The notes under the pieces were generated by a model, which was not told the DNA's origin, did not search any database, and saw nothing but the letters and a program-made list of their open reading frames with translations. Position numbers and translations under genes: made by a program. Shown here piece after piece: positions 22,856-34,594 of a DNA stretch of 64,000 nucleotides. Origin of the DNA: Macrocybe gigantea (Eukaryota; Basidiomycota; Agaricomycetes; Agaricales; Callistosporiaceae). The first letter of the stretch is position 1. Every line of letters starts with the position of its first letter. Where the stretch lies: contig SJRY01000164.1 in NCBI GenBank assembly GCA_011319805.1, positions 49,681 to 113,680 on the forward strand. The letters run 5' to 3'.

Positions 22856-24300
22856 TCAACGCCATGCATGGCAGCTCTCACCAACGGCGTCCACTCTCGG
22901 CGGGAGGAAAGCGTGCCCTTCGTAAGCAGCCCAATCGTTACTCGAATACTGCGACCTGTTGAGGTAATTTTCCATGCCATGGGTGCGCCAATACGGCTCC
23001 CACTTCTTCCAGGTCTTGGGACGCGGAACGAGCAGCCTCCTTGGCATAAGGACCCATTTGGTCATCATTGAGCAAATCAAGTTCCCAGCCCCCTTCCGAA
23101 GCCGCTTCACAATCTTTCACCCATTCGGAGACACGACCATACGCGGGCCGTGTTCCAGCAATATGTTCCTCCCCAGTGAGTAGTTCTGCGCTATCATCGT
23201 CTTCCAGATCGTTTCCTTGGCTACTAGTGAGTGATGTTTCGTGCCTATCATCTGCTCCATGGCCTTGGTCTTCTTCGCTTCCGATATCTTCATCGCCATC
23301 GTCACCTTCATCGCCGATGGCAGAAGAAATCTGAGAGAATAGAGAGTCAGATGACGTCCAACTCCGAAAAAGTTCTTCGATAAGGGTGAGTCGGTCAGCA
23401 TTGGCCTCCGGATCAGATGTTGGGTCGATGACTTGGAGAATAGGAACTATTCCAAAACCCAATTTGCTGATTTTTTGACCTGAATTTACGACGACGAAAT
23501 GAGGTCAAACATGACTCTCGAGAAGACCAAGTTCAGGGAAGGGGGGGGTATACACCTTGTGCGTAGCATTGTCGTCGGCATTCAGGAAACGGCGGAGTGG
23601 TTCCTTCATTCGGCGAGTAGGTAGGACATGATATCTGAATGTCTTGTGACTATTAAAGAACTATGAACAATGTCAAACACATATGCATCACAGAGATGCC
23701 AAAGACGACACACCGTTTCCAGTTTAGTCGCAATTACGCCTCATGCGATGTTGCGCTTCCGGACTTTCACAGTGATGGAGCGAAGCTTCTCCAGGATTGG
23801 CAATTCTGGTATCAACACCCATTTTGGCTTCGATTCGTTGAAAAGGGCACGCCAATCCGCTTGCGCTACGGGAGAAGCATAAATACGACAGAGTGAATCA
23901 AGAGGATGTTACACTGCGGCTCACGAAAAATCAAGTTGTGTATAGAGTCAACGTTGAGTTGATGAGGACCCGAGCCCCACGCTCGTTCAAGCTTCTTGAC
24001 TGCTTTGAGTCACCGTCCGGGAATGGAGGAAATCAAAAAATATCAGCTTACCGCAAGACAGTCAGTCCCGCGACACCAAATCGCATACCTCGACGGCCTC
24101 GCTCCAGTTGGTAAGAAAGCATCGCCTTTCGTTCGGATCAGCGCTGCGAGGCGATGAAAGAGCCAGTCACTGGACACTTCTCGAGCACTTTGTTCGCGTC
24201 GGTTGAAGCTGGCAGACTTGGGCGCATAACTTTCAAAGGACTGATATGCTTCACGAGCATTGCAAAGGGAGGGTCCGAGGCTACTACTAGTAGACGGCAT
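22856..24300 (-). pseudogene. HNH-nuclease gene copy with stops and frameshifts
   Basis: A second, diverged copy of the adjacent HNH gene. Recognisable pieces are MPSTSSSLGPSLCNAREA (start), ADPNERRCFLTNWSEAVEVC in a shifted frame, HQLNVDS, ADWRALFNESKP, FNSHKTFRYHVLPTRRMKEPLRRF, the IDPTSDPEANADR acidic region and WKKWEPYWRTHGMENYLNRSQ. Disruptions include in-frame TGA codons near 23,730 and 23,508 and frame changes near 24,100 and 23,020. The final HNH His position reads ADWRALFN, so the histidine is lost (compare ADWHAIFD). It is not translatable as one protein. Confidence 0.8.
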
Positions 24301-24416
24301 GGTGGCGCGGAAGAAGAAAATGTCCCTGAGGCTTCCGCAAAACGTCCATGGTGGCCATATGTGGGCGCAACCATGCCCAGTTGTATTGTCCGTTCAAGTT
24401 CATCCATTGTTCTAGG

Positions 24417-24599
24417 GACTTGTCCGCGTGTACATAGCAAGTCGCAAATTAATGACTTACCAGGTCGACGTAAAATCAGTCAGTCATGTCGACATTTGTC
24501 ACCGCAACATCTCATGAGCTCTTGAGCTCACTGAGGAAAGAAGAGAGTCGATTCATCTCAGAGGCAGATGTTTCGGCTGCATTGAACCTTGTGCATGTA
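24417..24599 (+). repeat. Direct repeat copy B (fragment of kinase 3' end)
   Basis: Second copy of the 19,087-19,263 segment, starting at the same point inside the kinase coding end. It lies just upstream of the pseudogene start. No kinase sequence precedes it, so it is a junction scar of a segmental duplication. Confidence 0.9.
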
Positions 24600-25040
24600 T
24601 AATGGTTTGCCTGGGACAGTTGCAAGGCAAGTGGTTCAAATCGATGCATTGCGGATGTGGACAGCAAGAAAACGTCACTACAAAGGCGGGAAAGCAGGTA
24701 ACCTAGACGGAGGAGCAGGGGAAAAATACAAACAGATCGTCAGGATGATATGTGCGGAGAGAGGTATGCGGTGAGTGGGATATTAACAAACAGGCTATAG
24801 CAGGATACGAAAACTGTCAATACTATAATCTATATCTTAACGGACCAAGAGAAACGAGCAAACGAAATTGTATGCGTAGAGATGGGAGGATTTTCGAAAT
24901 GTCTGCTATCAGGTTGCCGGAACGCGGTGATAATTTTGGATTTGAGCTGAGATAGGTGAAAGACTTTCTGGAGCAGCTTCGCCGAATATAATCTTGAGGA
25001 TAGGACGAGGGATCCGAAGGAGAAAAAGTGACAAGAGCAC
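24600..25040. other. Intergenic, no gene seen
   Basis: 440 bp between the duplication scar and the 3' end of the small heat-shock protein gene. No conserved frame or repeat noticed. Confidence 0.5.
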
Positions 25041-26356
25041 TCAATGAACAGGCACGTCTTCTGCGTCAGGCGGGACAGGCGGTCCACACGGGAATCTCAG
25101 AACGAGGATGCCATCCTCCATGGACGCATCAATGTCTTCACGCTGAGTGGTAAAAGAAGCCATGAGAAAAAGACGAAAAAGAACAAAAAAAAAACAAGAG
25201 AAGTCAAATTTAACGCTTCGAGCGGACGCCTGGGATACCAATGAAGGGCGCACTTTGAGATCAGGCGGCACAGGAAACGTTCGGGAATAAACGCCAAACT
25301 TCCTTTCTCTCACAGTAAAGTCGGCAAGTGCGCCCGCTGCTGCTGCAGCGCCAGCGTCGGAAGCAACGGATGAAGCCGACGCTGGCGTTGGCGTAGGCGG
25401 GGGCGGGAGCGGCGTCGCCGGCATGGGCGGGAACGCAGGGCTCGTCCGCCCCGAGACGGTGATCTGTCTTACGCGGTTGAACGTGCACGTCGAGAGCGTC
25501 ACTCTCACGTCCGCCTTTTTCACGCCGGGCAGCTCAAGCATCGCCGTGAGCACCTTACTCTCCGGGTCGTAACTCGTGTCCGTCCGGATGATGTACGGCC
25601 GCAGACGCGTACCCAACGCCGCCACAGCTGTCGTTGTCGTTGCTGAAGTCGTTCTTGATATGGAGGGCGGGAGCGCGACGTCTGGCGCTGTGATCGGGGA
25701 ACTAGATGAGGGGGGCAACAGCGGGCAAGGCAGACGCGGGCAAGGCGGCGTCGCCATCTGGATCCTGAGAGGCAAAAACGAAACACTCACTTTAATCCAG
25801 AGCCGGGGCCGAACCCCGTCACGGGAGACTGCATCGCAGATGACGCGGAAGACGGGCGCCCGCCGCTGCCACCGCTGACGAATCGGACATGCTGCTCGCG
25901 CTGCGACCTCGGCGTCGACGCCGCAGCGCTGCTTGTCGCGCTCGATGGCCTTCTGTAAGGATGTGCTTGATGAGATGATCTAGTCTGTCTGACCGGACCA
26001 GCAGCTTGTGGCGCTGCGTGTGGCGTTTGCTGGTGCTGCTGAGGCTGATGTTGTCCGCCGATGATAGCTCTCAGTTCGTCTTCTTCTCTCCTTCTCTCAG
26101 GCGCACGGACTGGACGGAGGCGCACGGGCGCGTCGTCTTGCGACGGCACCAGGTGAGGCGGCTCGTCCAGCTGAATGGTCTGATACTGCGGCGTAGCAGC
26201 TGCCGAAGACTGTTGCTGCTGTTGCTGTTGCTGTTGTTGTTGTTGCTGTCGTCGCTGTTCTTCACTTTCAATCGACTCCCAAGGCGGAAACACATCCAGA
26301 GGTGTTGACGGAGCAGAATAATTTTCACCAGGGAACTGACCGAATGGATAAGACAT
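25041..26356 (-). CDS. Small heat-shock protein (HSP20/alpha-crystallin family) with polyglutamine N-terminus
   Basis: Three exons (25791-26356, 25254-25764, 25041-25142) give 392 residues. An alpha-crystallin domain is split by insertions: RPYIIRTDTSYDPESKVLTAMLELPGVKKADV, ITVSGR, then an Ala/Pro-rich insert, RKFGVYSRTFPVPPDLK, and the closing REDIDASMEDGILVLRFPC. The long N-terminal region is Gln/Ser/Pro-rich with 13 consecutive Gln. Small HSPs form ATP-independent holdase oligomers that bind unfolding proteins. The first intron (25765-25790) would be only 26 nt with GTGAGT...CTCAG ends. Without it the conserved domain is out of frame with the N-terminus. Alternatively the protein starts at MSVSFLPL (25790) and the upstream ORF is separate or 5' leader. 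Confidence 0.78.
26210..26248 (-). repeat. CAG/CAA trinucleotide tract encoding 13 glutamines
   Basis: On the plus strand it reads as mixed CTG and TTG triplets. The CAG/CAA mixture lowers slippage compared with a pure repeat. Confidence 0.9.
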
Positions 26357-26401
26357 GACTGAGATTCACGAAAACTGGGGGCGCTGGCCGACGTCGGTGA
26401 T

Positions 26402-26408
26402 CTTTATA
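26402..26408 (-). promoter_or_regulatory. Possible TATA box of the small heat-shock gene
   Basis: TATAAAG on the minus strand lies about 46 bp upstream of the ATG at 26356. The 318-bp gap to 26,674 otherwise shows no gene. Clear heat-shock elements (nGAAnnTTC arrays) were not found. Confidence 0.4.
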
Positions 26409-26674
26409 GGGCGCTCATTAGCACCGAGTCATGCTCATGCTGTTGGACGAGAACAATGTGCTGTTTTCGCTTCCGAGTCGGGCGAACAATGCAACATGAC
26501 CCCAGATACTCATGCGGTCACTCGGGGTCCTGATGCGCCACACCGCCCCTCGGGGTGCCAAAACAAGAAACATCTAGAGAGCTAATGTACAACGTCTAAG
26601 TATCATTAAACAGTGATACCGTAAACCATCAGAGGGAGATTTAAAAGAAGAAAAAATCAGCATAAAAAAAAGGG

Positions 26675-28043
26675 TCACGTTGACTCTGCCACAACAGTCT
26701 TGGAGTCACCGCCATCCGGCTTGATGGCGCCTGTCGCCACGCTGATGTCGGCACCGTTCCCGGCCTCGACAGACACGTTTAAACTTTGGCTGTCCGCGCG
26801 GCTCCTGGGTATCAGCGTTCCTGTTTCGGCCACTCTTGCGCGCCGCTCTAGGCTCCCTCGATGGCTATGTTCGCCGCTCCTGCCAACACCCCGCGCGGCA
26901 CCTGACTCGCCCACGCGCCACTCGCTTCCTCTTCGGGCATTAGAGCTCCTTCTGCTCAGCGGTTCCACTGGGGATAGAGAGGCGTCCCGATGAGGCATGT
27001 GATGCGATACCATGGGCGAGCCAAACGACGAGGATAGCGAAGGCGGTGGGACGGACGGGTACGTCAAGCCCTGCATGGGCGTGCCGAACGGGATGGGCGC
27101 GTTCGCGTTGAAAGAGAGCGACGATGGAGGGCTGGTGATGTTCGTGTTTGGGCTGACGAGGCTGCCAGGGTTCGTCATCGGCGAAAAAGGAAAGGGAGAT
27201 TCCGAAGAAGAAGGCGAGTGCGAAAGAGGCGTGTTCCCTTCCGAATCGAGGTTGCCCGGTCGGTGGATTTGAGACGGAGGCCGCGGAATGGGCACTCCGT
27301 GGGTGAGTCGCGCGGTGTGAGTCGACAGGTGCATGACGGACGTCGAAGGAGAAGAGGCATTGGAGGACGTCGACGATCTGCGATGAGTCGGTTGGGACAA
27401 CGGGTCGACGGACGACAGGCCAATCAGGTCATCAACCGCCATGCCCAGCTACATAAGAGGAAAAGCGGAAACACAGTTTTTAGTTCCCCGATAAAACCGA
27501 GGTGAAAAGTTGCAAAGAACGGCACTCACGCGTCTCCGGAGCCTGATGAGTTCCTCCCGGTAGACCTCGTTGAGGCGGGAAATGCGGATGAACCCCCGCT
27601 CAGCGTCGACGAGTCTGCTCCTCAGCTGCTCGTTCTCGCGACGCATCGCCTCCAGCATGGTCTCCGCGGTCGGATCGGTGGGTCGCAAATATATGCCGCC
27701 GGCATCGGGCGACGTGCTCACGCTGTTGCTGGAGACCTCCTGGAGGCGCTGAGCAAACTCGCGAGCCATCCTGTTCACATGAGACTCGGACTCGGCTTCG
27801 TGGGCATTTTCGATGTTGATTTTCTCCTCGCGCAGCTAGACAGAGAGGAGTGAGCGAAAAACGGTGCCGCCCCAGGTCGAGCGCCAGCTGGGAAAAAAAA
27901 AAACGGACCTGCTCCAACTTGCGGTAGAGGATGTTGGTGATGCGCTCTTCCTCGGCCTCGTAGGCGTTGATGAGATCTTCCTGTCTGCTCGCGGCGGAAC
28001 TGGCATTCGAGAGCCTTCGGATGGGGGGCGAGTCGAGAGACAT
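26675..28043 (-). CDS. CCDC6-like coiled-coil protein
   Basis: Three exons (27909-28043, 27530-27835, 26675-27448) give 404 residues. The N-terminal third is a heptad coiled coil: NAYEAEEERITNILYRKLEQ joined to LREEKINIENAHEAESESHVNRM, matching the CCDC6/DUF2046 signature KLEQLREEK..LEN. A second coil (ETMLEAMRRENEQLRSRLVDAE) follows. The C-terminal 250 residues are Ser/Pro-rich and disordered, with many potential phosphosites. The exon 1/exon 2 joint falls inside the signature, supporting the splice. The fungal function is not established. The acceptor tract before exon 2 (27836-27908) includes a poly-T run. Confidence 0.72.
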
Positions 28044-29011
28044 GATTCAGGAGAAAGGTCAGTTGGCAGGGAGACCCATAGAAATGGCCCAGGAATGAGA
28101 TGATCCAGTCTGAACGGAGCCTCCCATTTACGTTTTGCGCTCACAAGTCATTACACCGTCCGATCATCTGCTACCTCTATGCCCCCATCGCAGTCACCTA
28201 TCCGATATTCGTAGGAGAAACGTGTGGATGTGAGACACGTTCGCTTATACTCATGAAGGGGGTTGATAGGTCTGCAGCAAACCGACGGCCCAACGTGTCT
28301 GTCCAGCAGTCACTAGCGACTTTAGTTCCAGGATTGACCCAGAAGACTCAGTCCCCCCCCTCCCGAGCTCTCGCTAACACTACCGAGGACATGGACGCAC
28401 ATGCGACGGTGACCTCTGCAAACATAAGCGTAAAACACCCTCGCCAGGTTAATGAAATGATCTCCACCCGTCTGACATGTATGTACAGTCCAGCGCGGTG
28501 ATTTCTGCCGTAGCATGATGCCTGAAATCAGCACGCTCCACAGCTGCGAGGCCAGTCTCTGACGACGCGCAATAACACATCCGCGCCAACTCCCTACCTC
28601 TCTTTGCGAGCGGACCGCGAAAGACTTGGGCATTTTTTGGGTCGCGCTCCGAAGATATGAAGATATGTGGGCATGCCAACAGAAGCCACCGACTCCCCGT
28701 CATTGCGCAGCTTGGTCTATCACATCTGGCGGCAATACAAACGACATACCGCAGCAATGCAAGACGGCAAGAAATACATATTAAGACCAAACCTAGGTCT
28801 TCTGTGACACCCTTGTCGGCAGGAAATCCAGCATGAAGCAGCGCTACGCTCCCATGCGCATCGCAGGTGGCTTACGGTAAGTTCATAATAATAGGTAGCT
28901 CAAGGTGAGGCAGACATATGTACACGTAAAGGGCCAAATTGAAGAAACTAGGGGGACTAGGGGTATTCTGAATATTCATGGTGGGGGAGGGGAAGGACGG
29001 CAATAAAAGGA
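28044..29011. other. Intergenic, no gene seen
   Basis: About 970 bp between two co-oriented minus-strand genes, holding the CCDC6-like promoter and the ChAPs 3' region. The frames 28322-28633 and 28449-28790 (-) have no recognisable content. Confidence 0.5.
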
Positions 29012-31939
29012 CTAGAAATCATATCCCTCGATTTTGAAAACTTTTCCATACTGTAGGTAGCTGTCCATGATCTTCAAGATCGGCTCTGGCAGGCCCATGC
29101 TGAGCAGGGTGAATGAGATTTTGGCGTGTCCGTGAATCTGCCCGAGCTTGAAAAACATCGCGCGATCTGCGTAGGATACTAGTACCAACCTCAATCAGAA
29201 AAGTCCTCGAGAAATAACAGAATCATACGAACCGTCATCTCTGTATAGTCCGCATACTGGTAAGCAGCCACCCGGATGGCTGTTTGTATTGAACGCTGGA
29301 TGTCTCCCTCGTCAGCATACGTTTCCATGAGCTTCATCCACGGTTTCGGCGAATAGCGTGGCGTATCGAGGCAGCGTTGATAAGCTTCCTTCGCTTCTTC
29401 CTTGTGATGCAGTCGCAGCCCAAGATCGCCAAGAACCTCCCACTCGAGTCCCGTCTTGCGGTACGCGACGTGCTGCGTTTTGAAGTGAGCGACTTCGGCT
29501 CGGAAAATGGTCCACACTCGCAGGTCCTTTACGGAGATAATCATATACGTAAACGCAGATTCATGACGATCACACTGGAATCTTACCTCATAAAGCACCA
29601 TGAACAGGTTATCCAACCATCGCTCACATAGACGCTTATTGCTAAAAGAGAACGTGTCGAAAGCAGTAGTTGGAGTCGTTTCACTGCCATCTTGTTGGTC
29701 GTTTTCCCCAGCAGCTGCTTGCACGGGCTTCTCAATCTGCTTGTCAGCCTCATTGATCCCGTTTTGCTTCGCGTCTCCGTTGACAGTCGCCTCCAGATTT
29801 TCCTGCTGTTCCAGCTCGCGATCCGACTCTGTGGAGACTCTGATGGTAGGTATCGGACTCGCAAGCGATCCGTTCACCTCAGCTGCAGATGGGCTGTTCA
29901 AGGTCGGCGAGACCATGGCGCGGTGGAGGCATTGTCGTCGACCGTGCCACTTGCCGTCGTTCCATCGGATGGCACCGACTTATGATCTGGCCTAGTAATG
30001 GTGCCATCTTCGTGGATGATTATGCCACTCGCCTCACCGGTGGAATCTTGGCGAGCAGAAGCTTGCTGAGCTTCCGCCTGGGCTTTCTGCATCCGGTATT
30101 CCTCCTCCATTACGAAGACGCAGCTCCGCGTCTTGAGAAGCTCGTCCCAGCCTATCTGAGAGACTAGACGGGTGAGGAGGGCATATGCCCTTGCCCACGT
30201 GCCGCGAAGCCCTGGCGCTGGTAGGCGTTGCAGCGCGGGATCAGCCTAAAACGGGTTTAAGACCTGAACAAGAGAAGGAGCTACAGGACAGCACTGACTT
30301 CGTCATCTTCTGTCTTTGTTCTCTCGGGCAGGATTTCGCCAATAGGGCGAGTAAAAGGCAGATGTACTCGTGCAGGCGTCAGTGGACGATGTGCGTCTCG
30401 GCCGTTATACGTGAACATTGGACATGAATTGAGCGTCAAAAGAGCCTAACTTGAGTGAGCTTTGCAGTTGTGATTCAGATTACAGGAGAAACTTACTGAT
30501 TCATATTGCCCTAGGTCAATATAGAGGTCGGTCAATTTCTCCCATGTCACAAATTCGCTAGGTGCGCAGTTGACAGCCTGTCTTGCCAGCTTGACAGCCC
30601 ACTCATGTTTGCCTTTCGACTTTAAGAAGTCGCATTGGACATGGAGGAGAGTATAAGACTGAGGGGTCTGCTTCATCGCTTCGTTCATGATTCTTACGGC
30701 CTTGACTTCCTTGTCTGGAAAAAGAAAGAGGTCGTTGTGTTATAGATAGACGGTAGGTACTCGAAAGACCATAGACCGACGCACTCATGCCGATATACGC
30801 GCGAGCCAGAAGAGAAGCAACTTCCGGCTCTCTCGCGGTTAGCTTTTCAAAGAGATTAGCTGCTTGCTGATACCGACCGCTCTCGCCAAAATACTTCATG
30901 ATCCAGCAGTGAGGTGATTCGACACTACCGTAGCCACTTGAATCTCTGGGTCAGACCCAACTTGCCAACCTGAAATGGTCGTCAACCATTGGTGCCGATA
31001 GCAATTGCAAACACAGTGCCATCACCCTTTAGGAAAAGCGCTTCTGCAGCCTGAAGGAATCGAAGTTCTCCTTCAGGTGATGTGATAGGGTCCAGCTTGC
31101 GGTAGGCGTCCAGGCGGTATGTTGGATCATCAGAGTACAAAATAGCGCGAAGAAGGGCAGAAACATATGTCTCTTGCCAGATTTCGGGAGAGGCCTCATG
31201 CCTGGTGGTCCAGAGGTTTTACACGATTGGCGCAGATCATAAACGTCGTGCAGTCGGCTCACCTCTCCCCGCGGAGATCAATCACATATGCATTTACGCC
31301 ACCTGGTATCTTCACGTCGACGCGAATATCCACACGAGAGAAGGCGTTGAAGCAGCTTGTAACGCAACAAAGTCAGAGTTCATGAAAGATCGCAGGGACA
31401 CGGGAAGAGAGACACACCAATACGTTCCATTCCGCACTTTCCACGACGCCGTCTTTGAAAACCAAGCTGAATTGTCCTCAATGGCATATGTAAGGAGTTG
31501 ATATACGCCGCCAACGATGCGGAAGATGAGGCATCCACGCCGGAAATAAAATGATAGGAACCGAGCTAGAGAATGAGAAGATGTCATCGATTGAGCTGTT
31601 GCATTTCGGAGACGGAGAAACGGAATATATCCGTCAACACATACGTCTCTCTGACCACTTCTTCCTGTACTTTTCACGACATAACACAAATCGGGGGGTC
31701 CGAGTTCTCTAAACGTAGCTGAAAGACCATTCTCCGAGTCAGTCCGTGGCCTTGGGCGCGTAAGGCTCGGAAGACAGTACGCACAGAGACTTTCAGTCCT
31801 AGCAGTTAGAGCTTCCCGAGTTCGACCTATTGAGTTCAGAAAGCACGCAAACAGTCAGGTCCCTTGGGTCATATGCAACACGGATATAAATTCGGACCTC
31901 GAAGATCTCTGGGATCTCCTTGAATGTCGCCTCGGTCAT
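29012..31939 (-). CDS. ChAPs-family (Chs5-Arf1-binding, exomer-type) trafficking adaptor
   Basis: A multi-exon gene whose pieces match BUD7/BCH1/CHS6 proteins: MTEATFKEIPEIFE (start at 31939), RELGPPDLCYVVKS, SGVDASSSASLAAY, EDNSAWFSKTASWKVRNGTY, EIWQETYVSALLRAILYSDDPTYRLDAYRKLDPITS, KYFGESGRYQQAANLFEKL, tetratricopeptide-like repeats (LLHVQCDFLKSKGKHEWAVKLA, WEKLTDLYIDLGQYESAL), WDELLKTRSCVFVMEEEYRMQ, CERWLDNLFMVLYEDLRVWTIFRAE and the C-terminal FFKLGQIHGHAKISFTLLSMGLPEPI...KIEGYDF. These proteins help sort cargo such as chitin synthase from the trans-Golgi to the cell surface. Frame breaks of one base occur near 31,490 and 30,903. Near 29,920 a weak intron (GTGGCA donor) or a third indel is needed. 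The 5' exon joints are tentative. Confidence 0.82.
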
Positions 31940-32180
31940 CGTCCAACTGCCAGAGCGCACAGCAGCGTGAGTTGAGGATCACCAGTGTATTGTTGCTTGT
32001 TTGGCGATTCAAAGTTGGGCCCAAATGCGCACATACAACTATGCGTCGCTATGTACGCATGTCACTCATACAAGACTACTTGCATGATAACAAAACCAGG
32101 CAATCCAAAAGTGATATCATAAATATCGGACATAACTCTATCTTTTAGAATAACCAAGGCCCTAGATGCCCCATGTGCAC

Positions 32181-34437
32181 TCAGTCAACCTGCGGCTTCG
32201 AGGATACTTGAATGCATTCCAACCTACCTCTCGCCAGAGCGCTGTCTGCCTTGATCTGCAGGCAGCTCTGGTGGATCAGATTGAGCGCCTTGACAGCGTC
32301 TTTTTCTTCAATGACGCAGGAGATGTTGATCTCGCTAGCTCCCTGGCTGATCATTTCGATGTTGACATTGCCCTGCGCCAGCGTGGTGAACATCCTGCCT
32401 GCAATGCCGACCATGTTCCGCATCTCCTTTCCGACGAGCGACAAGATGGCCATGTCACGGTGTACCGACACCTGGAACATCCCATCCCATCAGACAAAAA
32501 AACGACGTGTACTGAAAGAGAACTCACGGTGCCGCTCTTTTTGAGCTCCTTGATCAGCCGATCCAATATCTTTTCCCCAGCCCCGCTTCAATGGCCATAC
32601 TCACGTGCACCTCGCTCGTGCTGATGAGATCCACGACGACACCGTATTTGTCCAGCGTGCCGAATATGCCTGCCAAAAAGCCATGAGAGACACTCTTGCG
32701 GTTTGAGTTGACGTTGAGGACGATGATGTGCTCTTTGATGGTAACCGCAGTGGGGAGGCGCTGGCGTTTGCTGTCTTCAGCAAAGAGTGACACTTGCTGC
32801 AGCTTCGCGAGAGAGACCGGCTCGGGAAGCGTGCCCTCACCGATCTCTTGTTCTGTGCCTGCGTCCACGTCCACGTCCGGGTAGATGACGGTCCCGCCGC
32901 CTTTCGGGTTTTCTACATTCTTTATGCGGATGGGAATTTTTCTTCGGATGACCTAGAGTAGTCTGTACATCAGAAACAACGCTTGCGAAAAAGCAAGGAA
33001 CGGCAAGCCAACCTGTTCCATGGTAAAGGGATGAACGACCTCGCTGCCATAGTACGTCAATTCGGCCGCCTCGTCGGGCGTGATGATAGAGAGAAGTCGC
33101 GCGGTGGGGACCTTGCGCGGATCGGCGGTGAAGATGCCATCGACCTCTTTCCAGATCTGCAGTTCAGCTGCCTCTAGACCGACAGCTAGGAGCGCCGAAA
33201 GCAGATCGGTATAGCCTCTTCCCACTTGATCGAGAAGCGAACCAGGAACGGGTCCGAAGAAGCCTATTCATAATATCGTCAGTCAGCATACATTGCAAGA
33301 AGTATGACTGAAGGTGATAGGATCTCACCGGTCACTACAGGGACGCGAGAGCTGCATTGGGCAATGCGCTCGCCCAAAGCGACAGACACTTTGTCATAAA
33401 AACATTGATCTAGGGCACCTTCTAACGCGCCTTCACTCTCATCTAATTCGGGCACGATATCCTCTAGCGAGACATACTCGGCATCGATTCCCTGTGATGA
33501 ACGTCCGATTGAGAAAAAACCACGTTAGTTGACAAGCATGCGTTAAGACTCTACCTGATCGCGAAGGACGGCAGTCATGAGCTTGCAAGCCAATCTCTCG
33601 CCCAACCCGACAATGCTGTCTCGGGATCGGGGAGAAATTTCATCAATAATCTTTCATGATATGGCATAGAACAGAAGAAAGAAACAGTAGTCAATTATCG
33701 TATATCCAGCTTGTTGACCCCGAATACTTACCTGGGCAGCAAACAAAAAGCTTCTAAGCCAGTCGCAATCCTTTTCAATCTCTTCTTCTAGTTCTCGCAG
33801 GATGTCTGGGTCTTTGACAGACTGTCTGGCAGCTTTGAAGTGTTCTTGTCGGATCAGATCGACTGTAGCGTTGAATTCGGGCGTTGTTTGGCCAGCTAGG
33901 GGGACAGTGAGGGGTGTGAGGCTGAAGGGTTGAGGAGACATTGAGCCTGGAGATGAACGACTCCGCGACCTAGGTGGACTGGTGGGTGGAGATTGTGAGC
34001 CATCATTGCTGACACCAAACAGGCCTCTTGTCACGGGTGTTGCGGATCCCGACGTCGAGGGGGCACCCTTTTGAGGGCGGCGCAACGTTTCAGATGCAGC
34101 ACGTAGCAGAAGGTTTGTCGTTCCGAGGGCTTTTGTCGACCCCGAACGCGCCGAGCACACAATGGCGACCTTGTGCTGATCTATATAATTTCTGACAAGG
34201 GTTCGAATCGTCACCTCTCTACAATTCTCAGCAAAAGTCTACGCACGAAACAATGTCTGCAGCGATTCTGACTGCAAACTTCCCAACGCTGGTTCCTCCG
34301 AATTTTTGCACCAGCCATTTCGCGGAAGGATCGACGGTGTTCTGATGCAGATTGGGAGGTGTTACTGGTGGTGTCGACTCCAACGAAGACGACGATGACG
34401 AAGGATCTGAAGACGGGGGAGAAGAGTGGTCGGACAT
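32181..34437 (-). CDS. hom3: Aspartokinase (aspartate kinase)
   Basis: Seven exons (34247-34437, 33732-34191, 33555-33650, 33329-33491, 33013-33263, 32528-32952, 32181-32471) total 1877 nt, one base short of 626 codons. The enzyme phosphorylates L-aspartate, the first step to threonine, methionine and homoserine in fungi. Landmarks are WLVQKFGGTSVGK, VAIVCSARSGSTKALGTT, a Ser/Pro insert (about 60 residues), VPVVTGFFGPVPGSL, GRGYTDLLSALLA, ELQIWKEVDGIFTADPR, EAAELTYYGSEVVHPFTMEQ, then two ACT domains (FGTLDKYGVVVDLISTSEVHVSMAIE; RDMAILSLVGKEMRNMVGIAGRMFTTLA, with NIEMISQGASEINISCV). The frame breaks at about 32,575-32,584 in a C-rich run (G-rich on the coding strand), between SMAIEAG and ILDRLIKELKKSG. 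A one-base deletion there explains it. Threonine feedback regulation through ACT domains is family knowledge. Confidence 0.92.
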
Positions 34438-34594
34438 GAGCCAAGATATAATATCTTGGATTGAATTTTAAGCGGCAGGTCGATGTCGAGTCATCGCCGA
34501 AATCCGAAAAAAAAAACGATCGCGTCAACGGCCGACCGGGCTCACCTCCCTTCCCGGGAAGTCGGGCCGGCCAGCTCCGGCGATCTTTCAGGTC

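Noticed and set aside
27512..28090. Plus-strand ORFs antisense to the CCDC6-like gene
   Set aside because: They are shadows of a coding strand with biased composition.
29898..29930. Third frameshift in the ChAPs gene
   Set aside because: An intron with a weak GTGGCA donor and CTGCAG acceptor restores the frame, so an indel is not required.
31040..31200. Two separate small genes suggested by the short ORFs in the ChAPs region
   Set aside because: All pieces fit one protein family in order on the same strand.
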